Shown: positions 1 to 11,892, counted from the first letter of the stretch. The stretch: 64,000 nucleotides of DNA from Armigeres subalbatus (GCF_024139115.2 NC_085140.1:162714452-162778451), one strand, 5' to 3'. Notes: a model not told the origin generated them from the sequence alone. Translations and numbers: made by a program.

Positions 1-16
1 GAAATAACTTTCCTAT

Positions 17-395
17 GAATGATGATGATGATGATGATGATGATTGTTACCATCTATTGTAGCAAGGCACCTGCCGATAGCACTGGCTATATATCTGACA
101 AATAAACGATTTGATCATGATCATACTACTGTTTGTATTTCATCAGACTCCTGTATGAAGGGCCAAAATGGGTGGGGTGGTTCCATAAGCAGAGACACTT
201 ATGCGAATCCACGGGATGAATAGAGAATCTCCTTCCAGAAGAAAGTTCGTACATACAATAATATAATCTAGCCTCGTTTCAGATTGACCCAATAGATGGG
301 GAGAAGAGCCTGCCTTTAACCACGAGATGTTATCAATAGGAAGTTGGCGATTCCACCTTCCTATCCAAATCGCTTCAATCAAGTGCCCTGATGGT
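17..395 (-). mobile_element. 3' end of a non-LTR retrotransposon with (ATC)n tail
   Basis: Read on the minus strand, this segment matches the 3' region of the LINE derivative at 12780-15462: both share the stretch around GTGTCTCTGCTTA, the following CCACCCC run and a CCTTCATACAG motif. A 79-codon open stretch (143-382, minus) corresponds to the C-terminal part of that element and contains LLEGDS. The 3' end is a run of ATC triplets (19-45), as expected for LINEs that end in a microsatellite instead of poly(A). The 5' side is truncated near 395. No target duplication could be placed. Confidence 0.6.
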
Positions 396-403
396 ATTTT
401 TGA

Positions 404-880
404 CGTAAACTACGTCTAAGGGGAAGACTCGGATACAGGGTGACAAATGAAAATGTCCAAATTGAGACCGTCACGAAATCATGGAAGATTTCAAACGTTA
501 ATAGCTCCTTTATTTTCAATGGATTTTCGAGATTTTATAATCAATCAAATGGGAAACCTCCAGCAATTTTTCAAGTCCATTGAACTATTGATTATCAATG
601 TAAAAACATTGAAAAATTCCAATTCTACCAACCCAGTAAAATTTCAGAGTTTGTTACGACCGTCGTCTGGTGCCGTTGGTTCTTGCGCTCTACTTTTGTG
701 CGGTGAGTCGCAAAGAAAGTACAACAATAGAACCAGAGCAATGACCGCGGTTTGAGCAAAAAGTAGTGTTTATGAAAAAGTGCTACAGATGCTGACATGT
801 TGATGTAAGCAAGAGGTGATCATTGAAATTGATTATCAACTATAAACAATTTTTTCATATTTAGGCAGCCCCTATATAAT
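404..880. repeat. Unclassified dispersed repeat
   Basis: The start (GGATACAGGG, then a GAGACCGTCACGAAATCATG-like stretch and TTTCAAACG) is matched by 31170-31290, so this is a repeated sequence. The 102-codon open frame at 447-755 has no recognisable motif and is probably chance. Neither end can be fixed. The stretch from 880 to about 1270 shows nothing further. Confidence 0.4.
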
Positions 881-2019
881 AACACTTCAAAAGTCACACA
901 ACAGTCGGAGAAAAGTAAAGGCATCATCACCACTGCGGAATAATAAATTTGGGGTTTTAAATGAGAATTTTAAATTGTCATATCCAACCATTTTCATATA
1001 TTGAGTTACGCTAATTTTGTTCCAAACACAAATGAATTGTGTGCGATCGAACATGATTTGCGGAAAACTACACATTACACGTGGCAAAACGTTTACAAAA
1101 CGAACCTCGCCACCTCCCAACCCCATACATCCAATGGTTACTCGTGGAAGTGCAGATGACTCTGTCGGCCTCTATTAATAAAAGTATCACGTCAAATGTC
1201 ATGTTGGTTCTCTTTGTAATTACATCTGGCCTGGCAGAAACAGAGTAACAACCGTGGTAGCCAATCATGCTCATAAGAGTGGTTCAAAAATTTGACTTTT
1301 CGCTCCCTATGCTTAAACGGTGGCATCACTTGTCTTTCTAGAACTTCCCTAATTTTCAGCAGAATTGGTTGTAATTTGACTTAGTACGCGCGATTTGAAG
1401 TTTGAGAATTACTATGAAAACAGTAACTCTTTGGAAAACCGTTTTGCTATGTTGCTCATTAATATATAAAATTTATGAGTACGTTAACATAGGAAATTTA
1501 GCGAGCGAATAAATCGCTTTTGTTGCGAAACAATTTTCTGTTTGCAAGAAATCGGGAAATTCAATTGAGCACGTAAAAGAATAACATATCAATAAAAAGC
1601 ATTTTTGCTTTCATTATAACTTTGCTTACGAAATCGATCGGTTCATAACAACAACTGTCTTACAGATTTGGAAATCATTCTTCGAAGTCTTCAAGTTGAT
1701 TATATTTAGGAGAGATCCTCGAGACCGCATCGTGCTTTCGTGCTGTGTGCAAAGGTTCTTTCTCTTTGCGGAAGGAAGTTTTAATACTACCTGAAGCTAT
1801 TTTAATTTCAACTGTGCTTCTTAGCGCTATTTGTACCCACTGATCCTGTTACGATCTTTGCAAGGACCCGTGCCTTCGTTTTACGTTGGACCCGTTTGCG
1901 GAAGTAAAATTCCGACAAGCGGTGGTAATCCTGCAGGGACACCGATCTGAGAAAAACCTCTTAGAAGGTCAGCGTCTCCACGCTCAGCCATGAGCATTAA
2001 TAAAAACAAGAGGAAGGGG

Positions 2020-2690
2020 AGTCTCTGAATTCTCAACTTTCCTCTCAAAGAAACAAAGGTTTCAAGACCGTCCTGCCAAAGCGCGGAAAAATAGAAGGAA
2101 GCTGGAGAATTCAGATAGTCCTTCTAATTCTAATATCGGAAATAATTCTTTTCCAATCGAACTGAGCAATCAGTTCGACTTGATTAATGATGAAATTGAG
2201 CAAATCGAATATACCTCTAGCCCAGGTGATTCGATTCATGCGAAAAAACAAAGGATTCCGCCAATTGTGGTATCTGTTGCCGAGTTTTCTGGCTTCCGGA
2301 ATGAGATTTTGAGTAACCTTCAGGGGATCAAGGTTTCATTTCAGATTGCTAGGAAGGGTGACTGCCGCGTTTTGCCGGCATTGTTACATGGATGCTAAAT
2401 GCATGATTTGTGGTGGAACCTCTCACGCCAAGGACGCATATCCTGTGAGAGAAGATTCCAATAAATTTAAATGTGCAAATTGTGGAGGCAATCATAAATC
2501 CAATTTCTGGGAATGCCTTCACGCAAAAAGTTTTGAATTCCGTGCAAAATTGATGACGGGAAATTCAATCGAATCCCAGATTCGACGGGTAGAAATTTTT
2601 CAAACGCTCAAATTTCGAAACCGGTTACCGGTCGAGCAATTCATACCCACCACAATTCACAAACAAATTTTGCCGCTCGTCAACGGGTAG
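2020..2690 (+). pseudogene. Broken ORF1 (gag-like, CCHC zinc knuckles)
   Basis: ORF1 of the Jockey-like LINE encodes an RNA-binding nucleocapsid-like protein in this clade. One frame (2180-2398) gives a segment with IPPIVV and IKVSFQIARKGDCRVLP, which resembles the domain preceding the knuckles. A second frame (2346-2690) gives two CCHC-type knuckles, starting CMICGGTSHAKDA and CANCGGNHKSNFWEC. The two frames overlap, and the region normally lying between them is shortened, so an internal deletion with frameshift has fused them. No single start gives an intact product. Confidence 0.75.
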
Positions 2691-2988
2691 CAAGCACTTC
2701 AGTAAATTCCAATTTTTCGAATGTACCTACGTATGCAAACATCGCTGCTGGTAGACAAAATTTCTCTTCTCAAAATGAGGTTTATACCCATGTCCCAACG
2801 GAAAATAACGGTCATGTTGTTGATACAGGTAGTATGACTGCTTCCTGATTTTGATTTTTATCTGAACAATTGCATCACATGATTGATGCAATGTTCAAAG
2901 CAAATACCATTCCTGAAGCTGTTCAGGTTGGTATAAAGTACACACAAAAAATTGTTATCGGACTCCGTTTCAATGGATCTAAATAATT

Positions 2989-5220
2989 GTGAAAGTTCTA
3001 AATTGGAATGCCTGCTTTCTAAAGGGTAAGGAAGATGAATTATTCAACTTCCTAAAAGTTCATAATGCATATTGCCATTATAACAGAAACTTATTTAAAA
3101 ACCAGGACTCTCCATTAAAAGAGATCCAAATTATTTTATCTACAGAAATGATCGTCTTGACAGCGCCTGTGGTGGGGTCGCCATTGTCATTAATAGACGT
3201 ATCAAACATAAATTATTTTCTTCGTTTGAAACCAAAGTTTTGAAACCTTGGGAGTTTCTGTTGAAACAAATTTTGGTCAATTTTCCTTCATTGCAGCCTA
3301 TTTGCCTTTTCAATCAAATGGGCAGCAAAAGAATTTGTTGAAAGCTGATCTTCAAATTCTGACTCGCAACAAATCAAAATTCTTCGTAATTGGTGACTTC
3401 AATGCCAAACACCGTTCATGGAATAATGCTCAAAGCAATTCCAACGGCAAAATTTTATTTGAAGATTGTTCTGCGGGATATTGTACTATTCAATATCCCA
3501 ATGGCCCTACTTGTTTTTCTTCCGGTCGAAATTCTTCATACAATTGATTTAGTTTTAATGGATTCATGTCAGCTGTGTGGCCAATTGGTAACTCATGCTG
3601 ACTTTGACTCTGATCACCTTCCCGTGACATTTGAAATCACACAAGAAGCCATTTATAATCCAATCAGCTCTACTTTTAATTATCATAGAGCTGATTGAGA
3701 TTTATATAAAACGTATATCGATAGGAATTTTGATGTTAATATTCCTTGATACCAAAGTGAAATTGACAATGCGCTCGTATCTTTGACAAATTTAATTGTC
3801 GAAGCCAGAGGCATTGCAATTCCTAAATGTGAAATTAAATTCAACTCCATTATTATTGACGACGATCTTCAGCTACTGATCCGTCTTAAAAATGTGAGAA
3901 GAAGGCAATACTAAAGAACTCGCGATCCCGCGTTGAAAGTTATTTGGCGAGATTTGCAAAATGAAATTAAAAACGTTTCGCTATTCTGAGAAATACCAAC
4001 TTTGAGAATAATGTCTCGAAGTTGGATCCCAGTTCGAAACCCTTTTGGAAATTAACGAAATTCTTAAAAACCTCAAAAGCCAATTCCAGCGCTTAAAGAG
4101 GGAAATAAAATTTTATTTACAAATGGCGAAAAGGCTCAAAACTTGCTCAGCAGTTCGAGAGTGCCCATAATTTTAGTCTAGGTCTCACTAGTCCAATTGA
4201 GGATCAGGTTACACGGAGCTTCGAAGACATTCTCAACCAAGATAATGTTTTGACCCTTCGTTGAAACTAATTTGGATGAAGTGAGATCTATTACTATAAA
4301 ACTAAAAAATATGAAAGCCCCGGTGATGATGGTATTTTCTACATTCTTATCAAAAACTTCCTGAGAGCTCTTTATCCTTTTGGTTAATTTATTTAACAAA
4401 TGTTTTCAATTGGCATACTTTCCAGATAAATGGAAAAACGCCAAAGTTGTTCCAATTTTGAAGCCGGACAAAATCCAACTGAGGCTTCTAGTTATCACCC
4501 AATCAGTTTGCTTTCTTCAATAAGCAAATTGTTTTTTAGATTATTTCAAACAGAATGATGGTTCATATTAATGACAATTCTATTTTTGCTGATGAGCAAT
4601 TTGGTTTTCGCCATGGGCATTCAACCACTCATCAGTTATTAAGAGTTACGAACTTAATTCGGCTCAACAAATCTGAAGGATATTCGACTGGAGTTGCTCT
4701 TCTTGATATGGAGAAAGCATTTGACAGTGTTTGGCATGAAGGTTTGATTGTAAAATTGATGAATTTTAATTTTCCTCTGTACATTATTAAACTGATCCAG
4801 AATTATTTATCAGATCGCTCACTGCAGGTAAACTGGGGCCCATTTTGTATAACATTTTTACTTCTGACTTACCTGATTTACCACCAGGGTGTCAAAAATC
4901 TTTGTTTGCAGATGACACAGGTCTCTCAGCCAAAGGGCGTAGCCTTCGTGTCATTTGTAGTAGATTGCAAAAAAGTTTGGATATTTTCTCCACTTTCTTG
5001 CAAAAATGGAAAATTTCTCCGAATGCTTCAAAAATTCAGCTTATAATTTATATTTTTTTTCTAGCAGACATATTGTCACTATGAATGGAGTTCCAATTGA
5101 TTGGTCTAGCGAAGCTAAATATTTAGGACTTCTGCTAGATAACAAATTAATTTTTAAAGTCACATCGAAGGCATTCAAGCCAAATGTAACAAGTTTATCA
5201 AGTGACTATATTCACTTATA
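2989..5220 (+). pseudogene. Broken ORF2 (endonuclease and reverse transcriptase)
   Basis: ORF2 of the LINE. The endonuclease part begins LNWNACFLKGKEDELF (frame starting 2989), continues after a frameshift with FVIGDFNAKHRSWNN (about 3382-3426) and DFDSDHLPV (third frame, about 3600-3630), the APE-type catalytic motifs. The reverse transcriptase appears in 4555-5046 with FADEQFGFRHGHSTTH and LLDMEKAFDSVWHEG (one catalytic Asp). After a frameshift, GPILYNIF and FADD (4905-4916) follow. The AGVPQGS segment expected just before GPILYN is missing, so a deletion lies near 4830. At least four frame changes make the protein dead. Beyond 5220 lies the decayed C-terminus and 3' UTR. Confidence 0.85.
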
Positions 5221-6984
5221 AACAGAAAATCAAAAATTTGTCTTAAAAACAAACTTTTGATTTATAAACAAATTGATGCTGTGCCAATATGGATTAGTTG
5301 CTGCAATATCAGATAGAAGGTACTCCAGAGGATCTAAAATAAATTTTTTGAACATGATTCTGAAGTTGCCTCCGTGGTATAGTACCAATGAACTTCATAA
5401 TAATTTCTATTATTGAGACATTGCAACAAATGTCCCACAAAATAATTTCCAATTATATACCAAAATCGTTGCAATCGTCTTTTGCAACGATTAACTCCTT
5501 GTACCCTTTAGTATAAAATAGGTTAAGATTAGTTTGGTTGAAAACATTGTAATTCCTACATGGTTCAATTCAACCAGAGGAAAAATTCTAACTGCCAGAG
5601 ACAATTGAAATGTATTAATAATAACTACAAATATAACATAGCAAATAAGGATGATAGTGTTAAGAAAACACGGAACACCTAGTCTAAGAGATGAATGCAT
5701 GTATTAGATAATTAGCAAATAAAAAAAATAAAAAAGGAGAGATCCTCCAGTGCCGGATACATAAGTCATTTTGACAAAAAACTTTAACTATCCGGATTAT
5801 GTTTCCTTTTAAACCTTATAGGGTTACTGCTCCTGGACTTCATCTCATAGTCCTGATATTGGTCCTACGAAAACAAACCAATGAAGAGGTATTTGATTTG
5901 TTTCTTATTTTTGTGATTTTTTCAGCAGTGAGCACGCATGTTAACAAAAAGAAGCGACGAAATTGTTGCCGTATTTCTTTGTTTCGCGATGAGATGAATA
6001 TATGTTCAGTGAGATTGAAAACGGAACAGTTCCCCTACATAAAATATGGCCATTGATGATTCATACAAGCTATATTTGATCATTTGAACACGTTTTACGA
6101 CGATGAATTTTGGAGAAAAATTTCACGGTTTAGAAAAATGTCTTCTTGTACCGGACACTATTGCATCAAATGTTCAAATATTGTTCAAATGTGACTAAGT
6201 TCCTGTTACATGAGTAAAGACATCATTCAGTATAATTATATTTTTCACGTGCTTCAAGCTGTAAATATTAAAAATTGTTAGTAGAGCTTATTTGACTATT
6301 CAGCTAAATTTTTACTTAATCCAAATTCTCACCTTTTTGAATGTCCTCTTCAATTTTTGTTTCTGCTAATTTCTGTGGCTTTCTCAGGAAGAAGAAACAA
6401 TTGAATTGAAGTAAGTGTAGCAAAACAGGTGTAAAAATGGCTATGAAAAATCTCAATGTCCGAACACCACAATTACATGGTACATCTAACAAATCGTCAT
6501 CATTATTTAAAATATGGCTAATATGGACCATCTTCAAATAATCAGAATGCATTAGATTGATTTTAATATTGTTAATACTGTATTTAATAACGCGAAACAT
6601 GAAAATTTTAAGCATTTTTATTCAATTTCAAATTTTGTACAAAACTTACCACATGAGGATCTGATATCCCATACCGTTAAAAGTCTTTCAATAGCTTCCT
6701 TTTGTATTTAATAAGTTGAAGGAGGGAGCTCTGCAAGCATCATTTTAAGAAGTGTCCGGTATTGGGAGGTGTCGTGCTCTGGGGATCTCCCCTAAATAGT
6801 TAATGAGCCGCCTCACGAAACGATCTTTCACATACAGGGGTGATTTCCATACAAACATCGAACTGCTCGTACTCAGTTGAATTACAACCAATTCAGTAAA
6901 AAAATAGGAGGTTCATCAAAACAGCAAATATTATTATTCATGCATAGGGGAGCGAAAAAGTCAAAATTTCAATCACTCTAAGCT

Positions 6985-7380
6985 CTAAGCAAATTAATTA
7001 TTATCTTACGATCTGCTTTACGTATTTTACGTCGGGCGGTCGTATCTCGCATATAACCCTTCTGATTTTTTTTGTATATAATTTCAATATAATTTGGTAA
7101 ATATATATATAATGGAATTTCATGTCCTCGACGAGAAAGGACCTTTCTTCAACGCCAGTTGATTTTAGATTTATGCCTCGAAATGGATCGAAATGGTTTT
7201 CAAAAGCTCTTCAAAAGATATTCTGGTTTAGATCGGAAAAATGTTTCATTCTGGTTCAAAGATCGAGAAATAGACTTCTTGATTTCTGAAAAGATGAAAT
7301 AAAAAGACGGATGGCAGTATCATACATAATAACATAATTGTTTTGATTAACATGAATATGTATTCTGACTTGAACAACTT
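6985..7380. other. Stretch with no recognised feature
   Basis: AT-rich sequence without a supported gene or repeat boundary. Short A/T runs only. Confidence 0.5.
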
Positions 7381-7640
7381 TCCTATGAAACTCCTAAAAT
7401 ATTTCTGTGGAATTTCCGTGGATTTTTTTTCTATAGAAAAAATACGAAAAATTTCTTTTGAAAAATTCTAAGAGTTTCTCGTAAAAGCTTCTAAAAGTTT
7501 CCCGCAGATATTTCAAAGAACTTTCTGTAAAAATTTTGAAGAATATCTGTTGGACATACTGAACAATTTCCAGTTAAAATTCGAAACAATTTTCCGTGGA
7601 TATTTTGGGAAAACTTGTTAGAATTTCCTGTGGAAGTTCT
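7381..7640. repeat. Degenerate GGAATTTCC-rich repeat
   Basis: Repeated variants of TGGAATTTCC, GAAAATTTC and their complements, the same style of low-complexity sequence that fills much of 43.4-51.6 kb. Individual units are too diverged to define a period. Confidence 0.45.
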
Positions 7641-7779
7641 TTAAATTGTTTCATAACTATAACTAAAACATGCAAAATAGGAAATGCTGTGTTTCTTTTT
7701 TCCTCATTAAATTAATATATATTTAAAATAATAAAAGTAAGAAAAAATTATAAACAAAATAAACCGTCAGTCTCCGTTT

Positions 7780-8410
7780 CAACTAGACTAGCAAAAGTTG
7801 CATAACCTAAGACCACTGATTTGGCTAGTTACCTCGTCAACCATCAGCCCGTATCGGTTCACCTCTCATCGTGTGCTCTCCAGTGCACCGTAGAGCAAAC
7901 ATGCACGACCTCGGTCAGTCCTCTTGCCTTCATGGTACGCGTAATCTCGCCTTAATATGGTCGGTGGATAGTTTGCCCCACAAAATGTTCACCAATTATT
8001 TCACCTTTATCGAATCGGAACGGGCCACGATCCAACCGAAACGGCAATGGTGCAAAGTTGAACCCAAACAGATCGAGAAAAACAATCTCGATCTGATCTG
8101 TCTGGGGAGGCAGACACCGATATACAGTTGGGCACTGGATACTGTACACCGGTCGTTAGTCCGATTTCTCGGGTGCACAAGGTTGACCTCAGAAACTTGT
8201 TCGGTTAACCAAGCCGTCCTACTGGTGACATTTTGACGTTCTTTTGTCTTACTTGCCGGTGGAGATTGTGCACCAAAAAGTGTGTCATAATACGTGCCTT
8301 GAATAGTTGATTGGAGTTTACTTTTTTTTTTGCGATCGTTGGTGGGATAGAAAAATCGCCAATCTGCTTCAATAGGAGTGGATCTCACTGTTCGCAACCA
8401 GTGCCCCTAA
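7780..8410. other. Unclassified GC-richer segment with open frames
   Basis: This block is visibly less AT-rich than its surroundings. It has overlapping open frames of 121 codons (7871-8236, plus) and 133 codons (7996-8397, minus). Neither translation shows a domain I recognise. It could be a piece of an uncharacterised transposable element or a decayed exon. Function is not assigned. The stretch 8411-8944 shows nothing further. Confidence 0.3.
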
Positions 8411-8944
8411 CCACAGTAAATGAATCATCACCGGGGTGGTCATCATGATCATTAAGATTCGTTAGTTTTGTCCGTACATCCCATGTTTATGACGACTATA
8501 CGCCTATGAGGAAGTGAGACTGGTGTTTATACGGTATATTATTTGTGTCTCTTGGGTTAGCCTAGAGGCTGAATTTTCTTCAAATGTGTTATTACATGAC
8601 AGAGTTGTATAATAAATGCGCTTTATTGCTCACCGCTAATAAATTGTTATAGAAGCCCAAATGAATTGATACGTTTCGAAAGGGTGCTTTCGTTTATGTA
8701 ATTTTCGACACATATTCGCGCAAAGACTCCATTTGAGTGACAGAGATACAGACGTCACTGATAGGTTTAGATGCTTTGTAAAATAGTATCATACACAATT
8801 GAAACGAACATATAAACGATCCTTATTTAGCTGAAGAATAAAAATAGAGATAATGATGTGATAATTTCATTCCTTTGAAAGAAAATAGTCCTAGATAAAA
8901 AAAAAACTAGGAGAGGTTATTTGGTTTGGCGTCTAGGCAATCCT

Positions 8945-9670
8945 TTTTTTTTTAGATATAGAGCAGATTGGGGATGAAAGTGCGTTTTTAGACTACGTTT
9001 TTAGATACTTCACGACATGGGTGTTCCGTGTTCAATTTATATATCATGTACTACCATCCTTATTTGTCAAGATATTTTATTTTTAGCTATTAAATATTAA
9101 TTTGTACATTTCAATTGCCTCTGGCAGTTAGAATTGTTCGCCTAGTTGAATTGAAACATGTAGGAATTACAATGTGTTTTTTAATTAAGCTCAGGGCCGG
9201 ATTAATGGGGGGGCCGTGGCCCCGGGCCCCCACAAATCTTATGTACCAAAACCAACCTTTTTTGTACATTTTGGGGCCCCCACATACTGTCGGCCCCGGG
9301 CCTCCTTCCTGCTAAATCCGGTCCTGAAGCTAAATTTATATTAATATATAAAGGGTACAAGAAGCTAATCGTTGCAATACAAAATTGCATTACCTTTTGT
9401 ATAGCATTGGAAATTATTTTATTGACCATCTTTTGCCGGTTCTCCTTATTAAAAATACTATGAAGTTCAATGGTACTGTACCAATTTAAGAATAATTTTC
9501 AATGTTTTATGTTCAATCCTCCAGATTGATCAGCAAAAATTGAATTGTCCTTAAAATGAGCCATAATCCTATTCAAAATAATCTCTCCATTTAATTCCCA
9601 ACGTAGTGGCATACTGATTAGAAACTATACTATAGATAACTAGAAACCTCAGCTGACTATCATAAGATGA
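8945..9670 (-). mobile_element. Second Jockey-like LINE fragment, reversed, internally deleted
   Basis: On the minus strand this matches the 3' part of the element at 1721-5734. Shared landmarks include the CACGGAACACC and CAAATAAGGATG 3' UTR motifs, AATTCTAACTGCC, the TTGCAACGATTA and CTTGTACCC region, and the GTACCATTGAACTTCAT region. A T-run at 8945-8954 is the complement of the tail. Farther upstream (9525-9595) it jumps to the reverse transcriptase finger region corresponding to 4530-4600 (DNSIFADQ), so several hundred bases are deleted in between. It is interrupted by the MITE at 9192-9326. Confidence 0.78.
9192..9326. mobile_element. 135-bp MITE with CAGGGCCGGAT ends
   Basis: The left end CAGGGCCGGATTAA is mirrored at the right end (reverse complement CAGGACCGGATTTA). 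AAGCT directly precedes the left end (9187-9191) and directly follows the right end (9327-9331), an apparent 5-bp target duplication. The interior is very GC-rich (runs of GGGG and CCCC), unlike the surrounding LINE. The ends resemble CAG-starting hAT-type TIRs, although an 8-bp duplication would be expected for that superfamily. Confidence 0.7.
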
Positions 9671-9840
9671 ATTTAGAACTGTTTAATTTAAAAATTAAAA
9701 TTCAGAATAAGTGTAAGAAGATCCTCTTTTCGCAACTCTATATAATAGACTCTGAGTCGAATGAATGAGTTGGTGGAGTAGTCGTCCGCATATGTCATTC
9801 TATGTTTAGAATAATCATGCGATGTTTGTCAAGAATCTAT

Positions 9841-10900
9841 GACAAAAGGTCGAAAGGACAAAAGGTCGAAAAGACAAAAGGTCAAAAGGACAAAAGGTCG
9901 AAAAGACAAAACGTCGAAAGGGACAAAAGGTCGAAAGGACAAAATGTAGAAAGGCACAAAAGGTCGAAAAGGACAAAAGGACAAAAAGGACAAAAGGTCG
10001 AAAAGGACAAGAGGTCGAAAAGGAAAAAAGGTCGAAAGGGACAAAAGGTCGATCAAGAACAAGTTGATAACAAGTGTATTCCGAAAGAATTTATGAAATG
10101 CATTTAACTTCGAGTAGAAATAACACACTCATCACATTAATCAAAGTTGTAGAATGAGCAATTTTCAAAGAAAGAGTAATTACTATGAAACAATATTATG
10201 AATATCTAGAAAGTTCTGTTAGAGATAAAAATATTGTTGATTTAGGAAATGAATAAAACCTGTATTGCGTGAGACAGAGTTGTCCTATACAGTTGGAAAA
10301 AAAAAGTTGCTCTTTTATTTTAAACTATTTTTAGCAAATATATAAAATTCATTCAATGAGTGCAAATAATAGATGAAAATATAGGTTTTCTGAATGTCGC
10401 TTCGATCTGTCAAAATAGTGCACTCCGCAGCCACGCAGGCGCACGCATTGAAAATACACCGGCGTGTAATATACGACGGTGTATTTGATGTGCGGCGTGC
10501 ACCATTTTGACAGACGAAGTGACATTTAGAAAACTCAACATCCATCTATTAGTTGTACTCACTGAATGAATTTTATTTATTTGTTAAAAATTGTGAAAAA
10601 TAAAAGAACAGAGTTTTTGCTAACTGTGAAAAGCAACTCTGCTGCTAGATTGACTCTCCGTTTCAGTTCCGTGTCCATTTCAACCTTTTGATCTTTAGTT
10701 TCTTCCGACTTTTTGGCCCGTTCGACGTTCTGTCTGTTTCGACCTTTTGTCCCGTTTGACGTTTTGTCCTTTCGACCTATTGTCCCTTTCGACCTTTTGT
10801 CCTTTTCGATCATTTGTCCCTTCGACCTTTTGTCTTTCGACCTTTTGTCCCTTTCGACCTTTTGTCCTTTCGACCTTTTGTCTTTCGACCTTTTGTCCCT
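9841..10900. mobile_element. Foldback-like element, copy A
   Basis: Two arms made of tandem copies of GACAAAAGGTCGAAAG and variants face each other: direct orientation at 9841-10052, inverted at 10681-10900. They flank a central spacer of about 630 bp. The same architecture with a homologous spacer recurs at 11085-11892. The left edge in both is ATCTAT followed by GACAAAAGG; the right edge in both is CCTTTTGTCCCTAAC or close to it. Tandem-repeat inverted arms are the hallmark of foldback elements. The spacer contains a small imperfect palindrome (about 10394-10533, TCTGTCAAAATAGTGCAC and partner). Open frames rich in K/R or F/L across the arms are by-products of the repeat. Confidence 0.7.
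10681..10900. repeat. Inverted tandem arm of foldback-like copy A
   Basis: Tandem CTTTCGACCTTTTGTC units, the reverse complement of the left arm at 9841-10052. The outer end is more regular than the inner end, which has variants such as CGACGTTTTGTCC. Confidence 0.8.
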
Positions 10901-11084
10901 AACCCGTTTGTCAATATTTGAGAATGGAAGTTGCTTCTTGAAGATGAATATTTTAAGCTCTGGTTCAATGAACATTTTTCATATGATGAATTGAAAAGTT
11001 TTCTCTGCCATCTTTCAATGAATATGTATTTTGAGTGGAAAGCGTAGAGGATGACACTCATCCGATTGCATTTTATGAATCTAT

Positions 11085-11892
11085 GACAAAAGGTCGAAAG
11101 ACAAAAGGTCGAAAGGACAAAAGGTCGAAAGACAAAAGGTCGAAAAGACAAAAGGTCGAAAGGACAAAAGGTCGAAAAGACAAAACGTCGAAAGGACAAA
11201 AGGTCGAAAGGCACAGAAGGTCGAACGGGACAAAAGGTCGAAAGGACAAAAGGTCGAAAGGGACAAAAGGTCGAAAAGGACAAAAGGTCTATCAAGAACA
11301 AGCTAATAATAATTTGGGTGTATTCCAAAAGAATTTATGAAATGCATTTAACTTTAAGCAGAAATAACGCACTCATCTAATCAATCAAAGTTGAAGAATG
11401 AGCAATTTTCTAAGAAGGAGTAATTACGACAATATTATGAATATCTAGATAGTTCTGAAATAGATAAAAAAGATTGTTATTAACAAATGAATAACGCTTG
11501 TATTTCGTGAGACAGAGTTGTCCTATACCACACGCAGGCGCATTGAAAATACACCGGAGTACAGTACAAGAAAACTCAAATATCCATCTATTAGTGGTAC
11601 TTATTGAATGAATTTCATTTAATTGTTAAAATTTTAAATACAAAAGAACAGAGTTTTTGCTAACTGTGTAGGGCAACTCTGGTGCGAGATTGCTTCTCTT
11701 CGTTTCAGTTTCTTGTCAATTTCAAACTTTTGTCCCTTTCGACCTTTTGTCCCGTTCGAAGTTTTGACCTTTTGTCCCGTTCGACGTTTTGTCCTTTCGA
11801 CGTTTTGTCCTTTCGACTTTTTGTCCCTTTCGACCTTTTGTCCTTTTCGACCTTTTGTCTTTCGACGTTTTGCCTTTCGACCTTTGTCCCTA
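11085..11892. mobile_element. Foldback-like element, copy B
   Basis: Same plan as copy A: direct arm 11085-11290, inverted arm 11721-11892, spacer about 430 bp. The spacer is homologous to that of copy A (shared AAGAATTTATGAAATGCATT and GAGACAGAGTTGTCCTATAC stretches), but most of the internal palindrome of copy A is lacking. The two copies lie in the same orientation, separated by about 185 bp of unrelated sequence (10901-11084). Confidence 0.7.

Larger units (their letters stand above)
1721..5734 (+). mobile_element. Jockey-clade (Juan-like) LINE, nested, inactive
   Basis: A non-LTR retrotransposon of about 4.0 kb flanked by a perfect 13-bp target duplication, AGGAGAGATCCTC, at 1708-1720 and 5735-5747. 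It ends in an A-rich tail (5721-5734). It carries a gag-like ORF1 with zinc knuckles and an ORF2 with endonuclease and reverse transcriptase, the order expected for the Jockey clade. Both ORFs are broken. The duplicated target lies inside the outer TIR element, so the LINE is the younger insertion. The length is a little below that of typical full-length Jockey elements, consistent with the internal deletions seen in both ORFs. Confidence 0.88.
1272..6984. mobile_element. Degenerate long-TIR element, host of a nested LINE
   Basis: Bases 1273-1400 are inverted relative to 6860-6984. Both arms carry an AGAGTG-type end, a TTTGACTTT(T)CGCTCCC block and GAATTGGTTGTAATT. A further inverted pair is TTTAGGAGAGATCCTC (from 1706) against TTTAGGGGAGATCCCC (reverse complement, about 6783-6799). 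Removing the Jockey insertion and one 13-bp duplication leaves about 1.7 kb. The AGAGTG ends and partly matching 8-bp flanks hint at a hAT-type non-autonomous element. The interior (5748-6770) has two short open frames (5799-6056 plus, 6316-6615 minus) with no recognisable domain. Confidence 0.5.

Noticed and set aside
10394..10533. Separate MITE inside foldback-like copy A
   Set aside because: An imperfect palindrome is present and is reduced in copy B, but no target duplication or clean boundaries were visible, so it is mentioned only within copy A.
9802..11340. Lysine/arginine-rich and phenylalanine/leucine-rich open frames across both strands
   Set aside because: They are translations of the GACAAAAGGTCGAAAG arrays; both strands stay open because the unit lacks stop codons, and the composition has no domain.
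9841..11892. CRISPR array
   Set aside because: The repeats are directly contiguous without unique spacers, occur in inverted pairs and lie in a eukaryotic genome.
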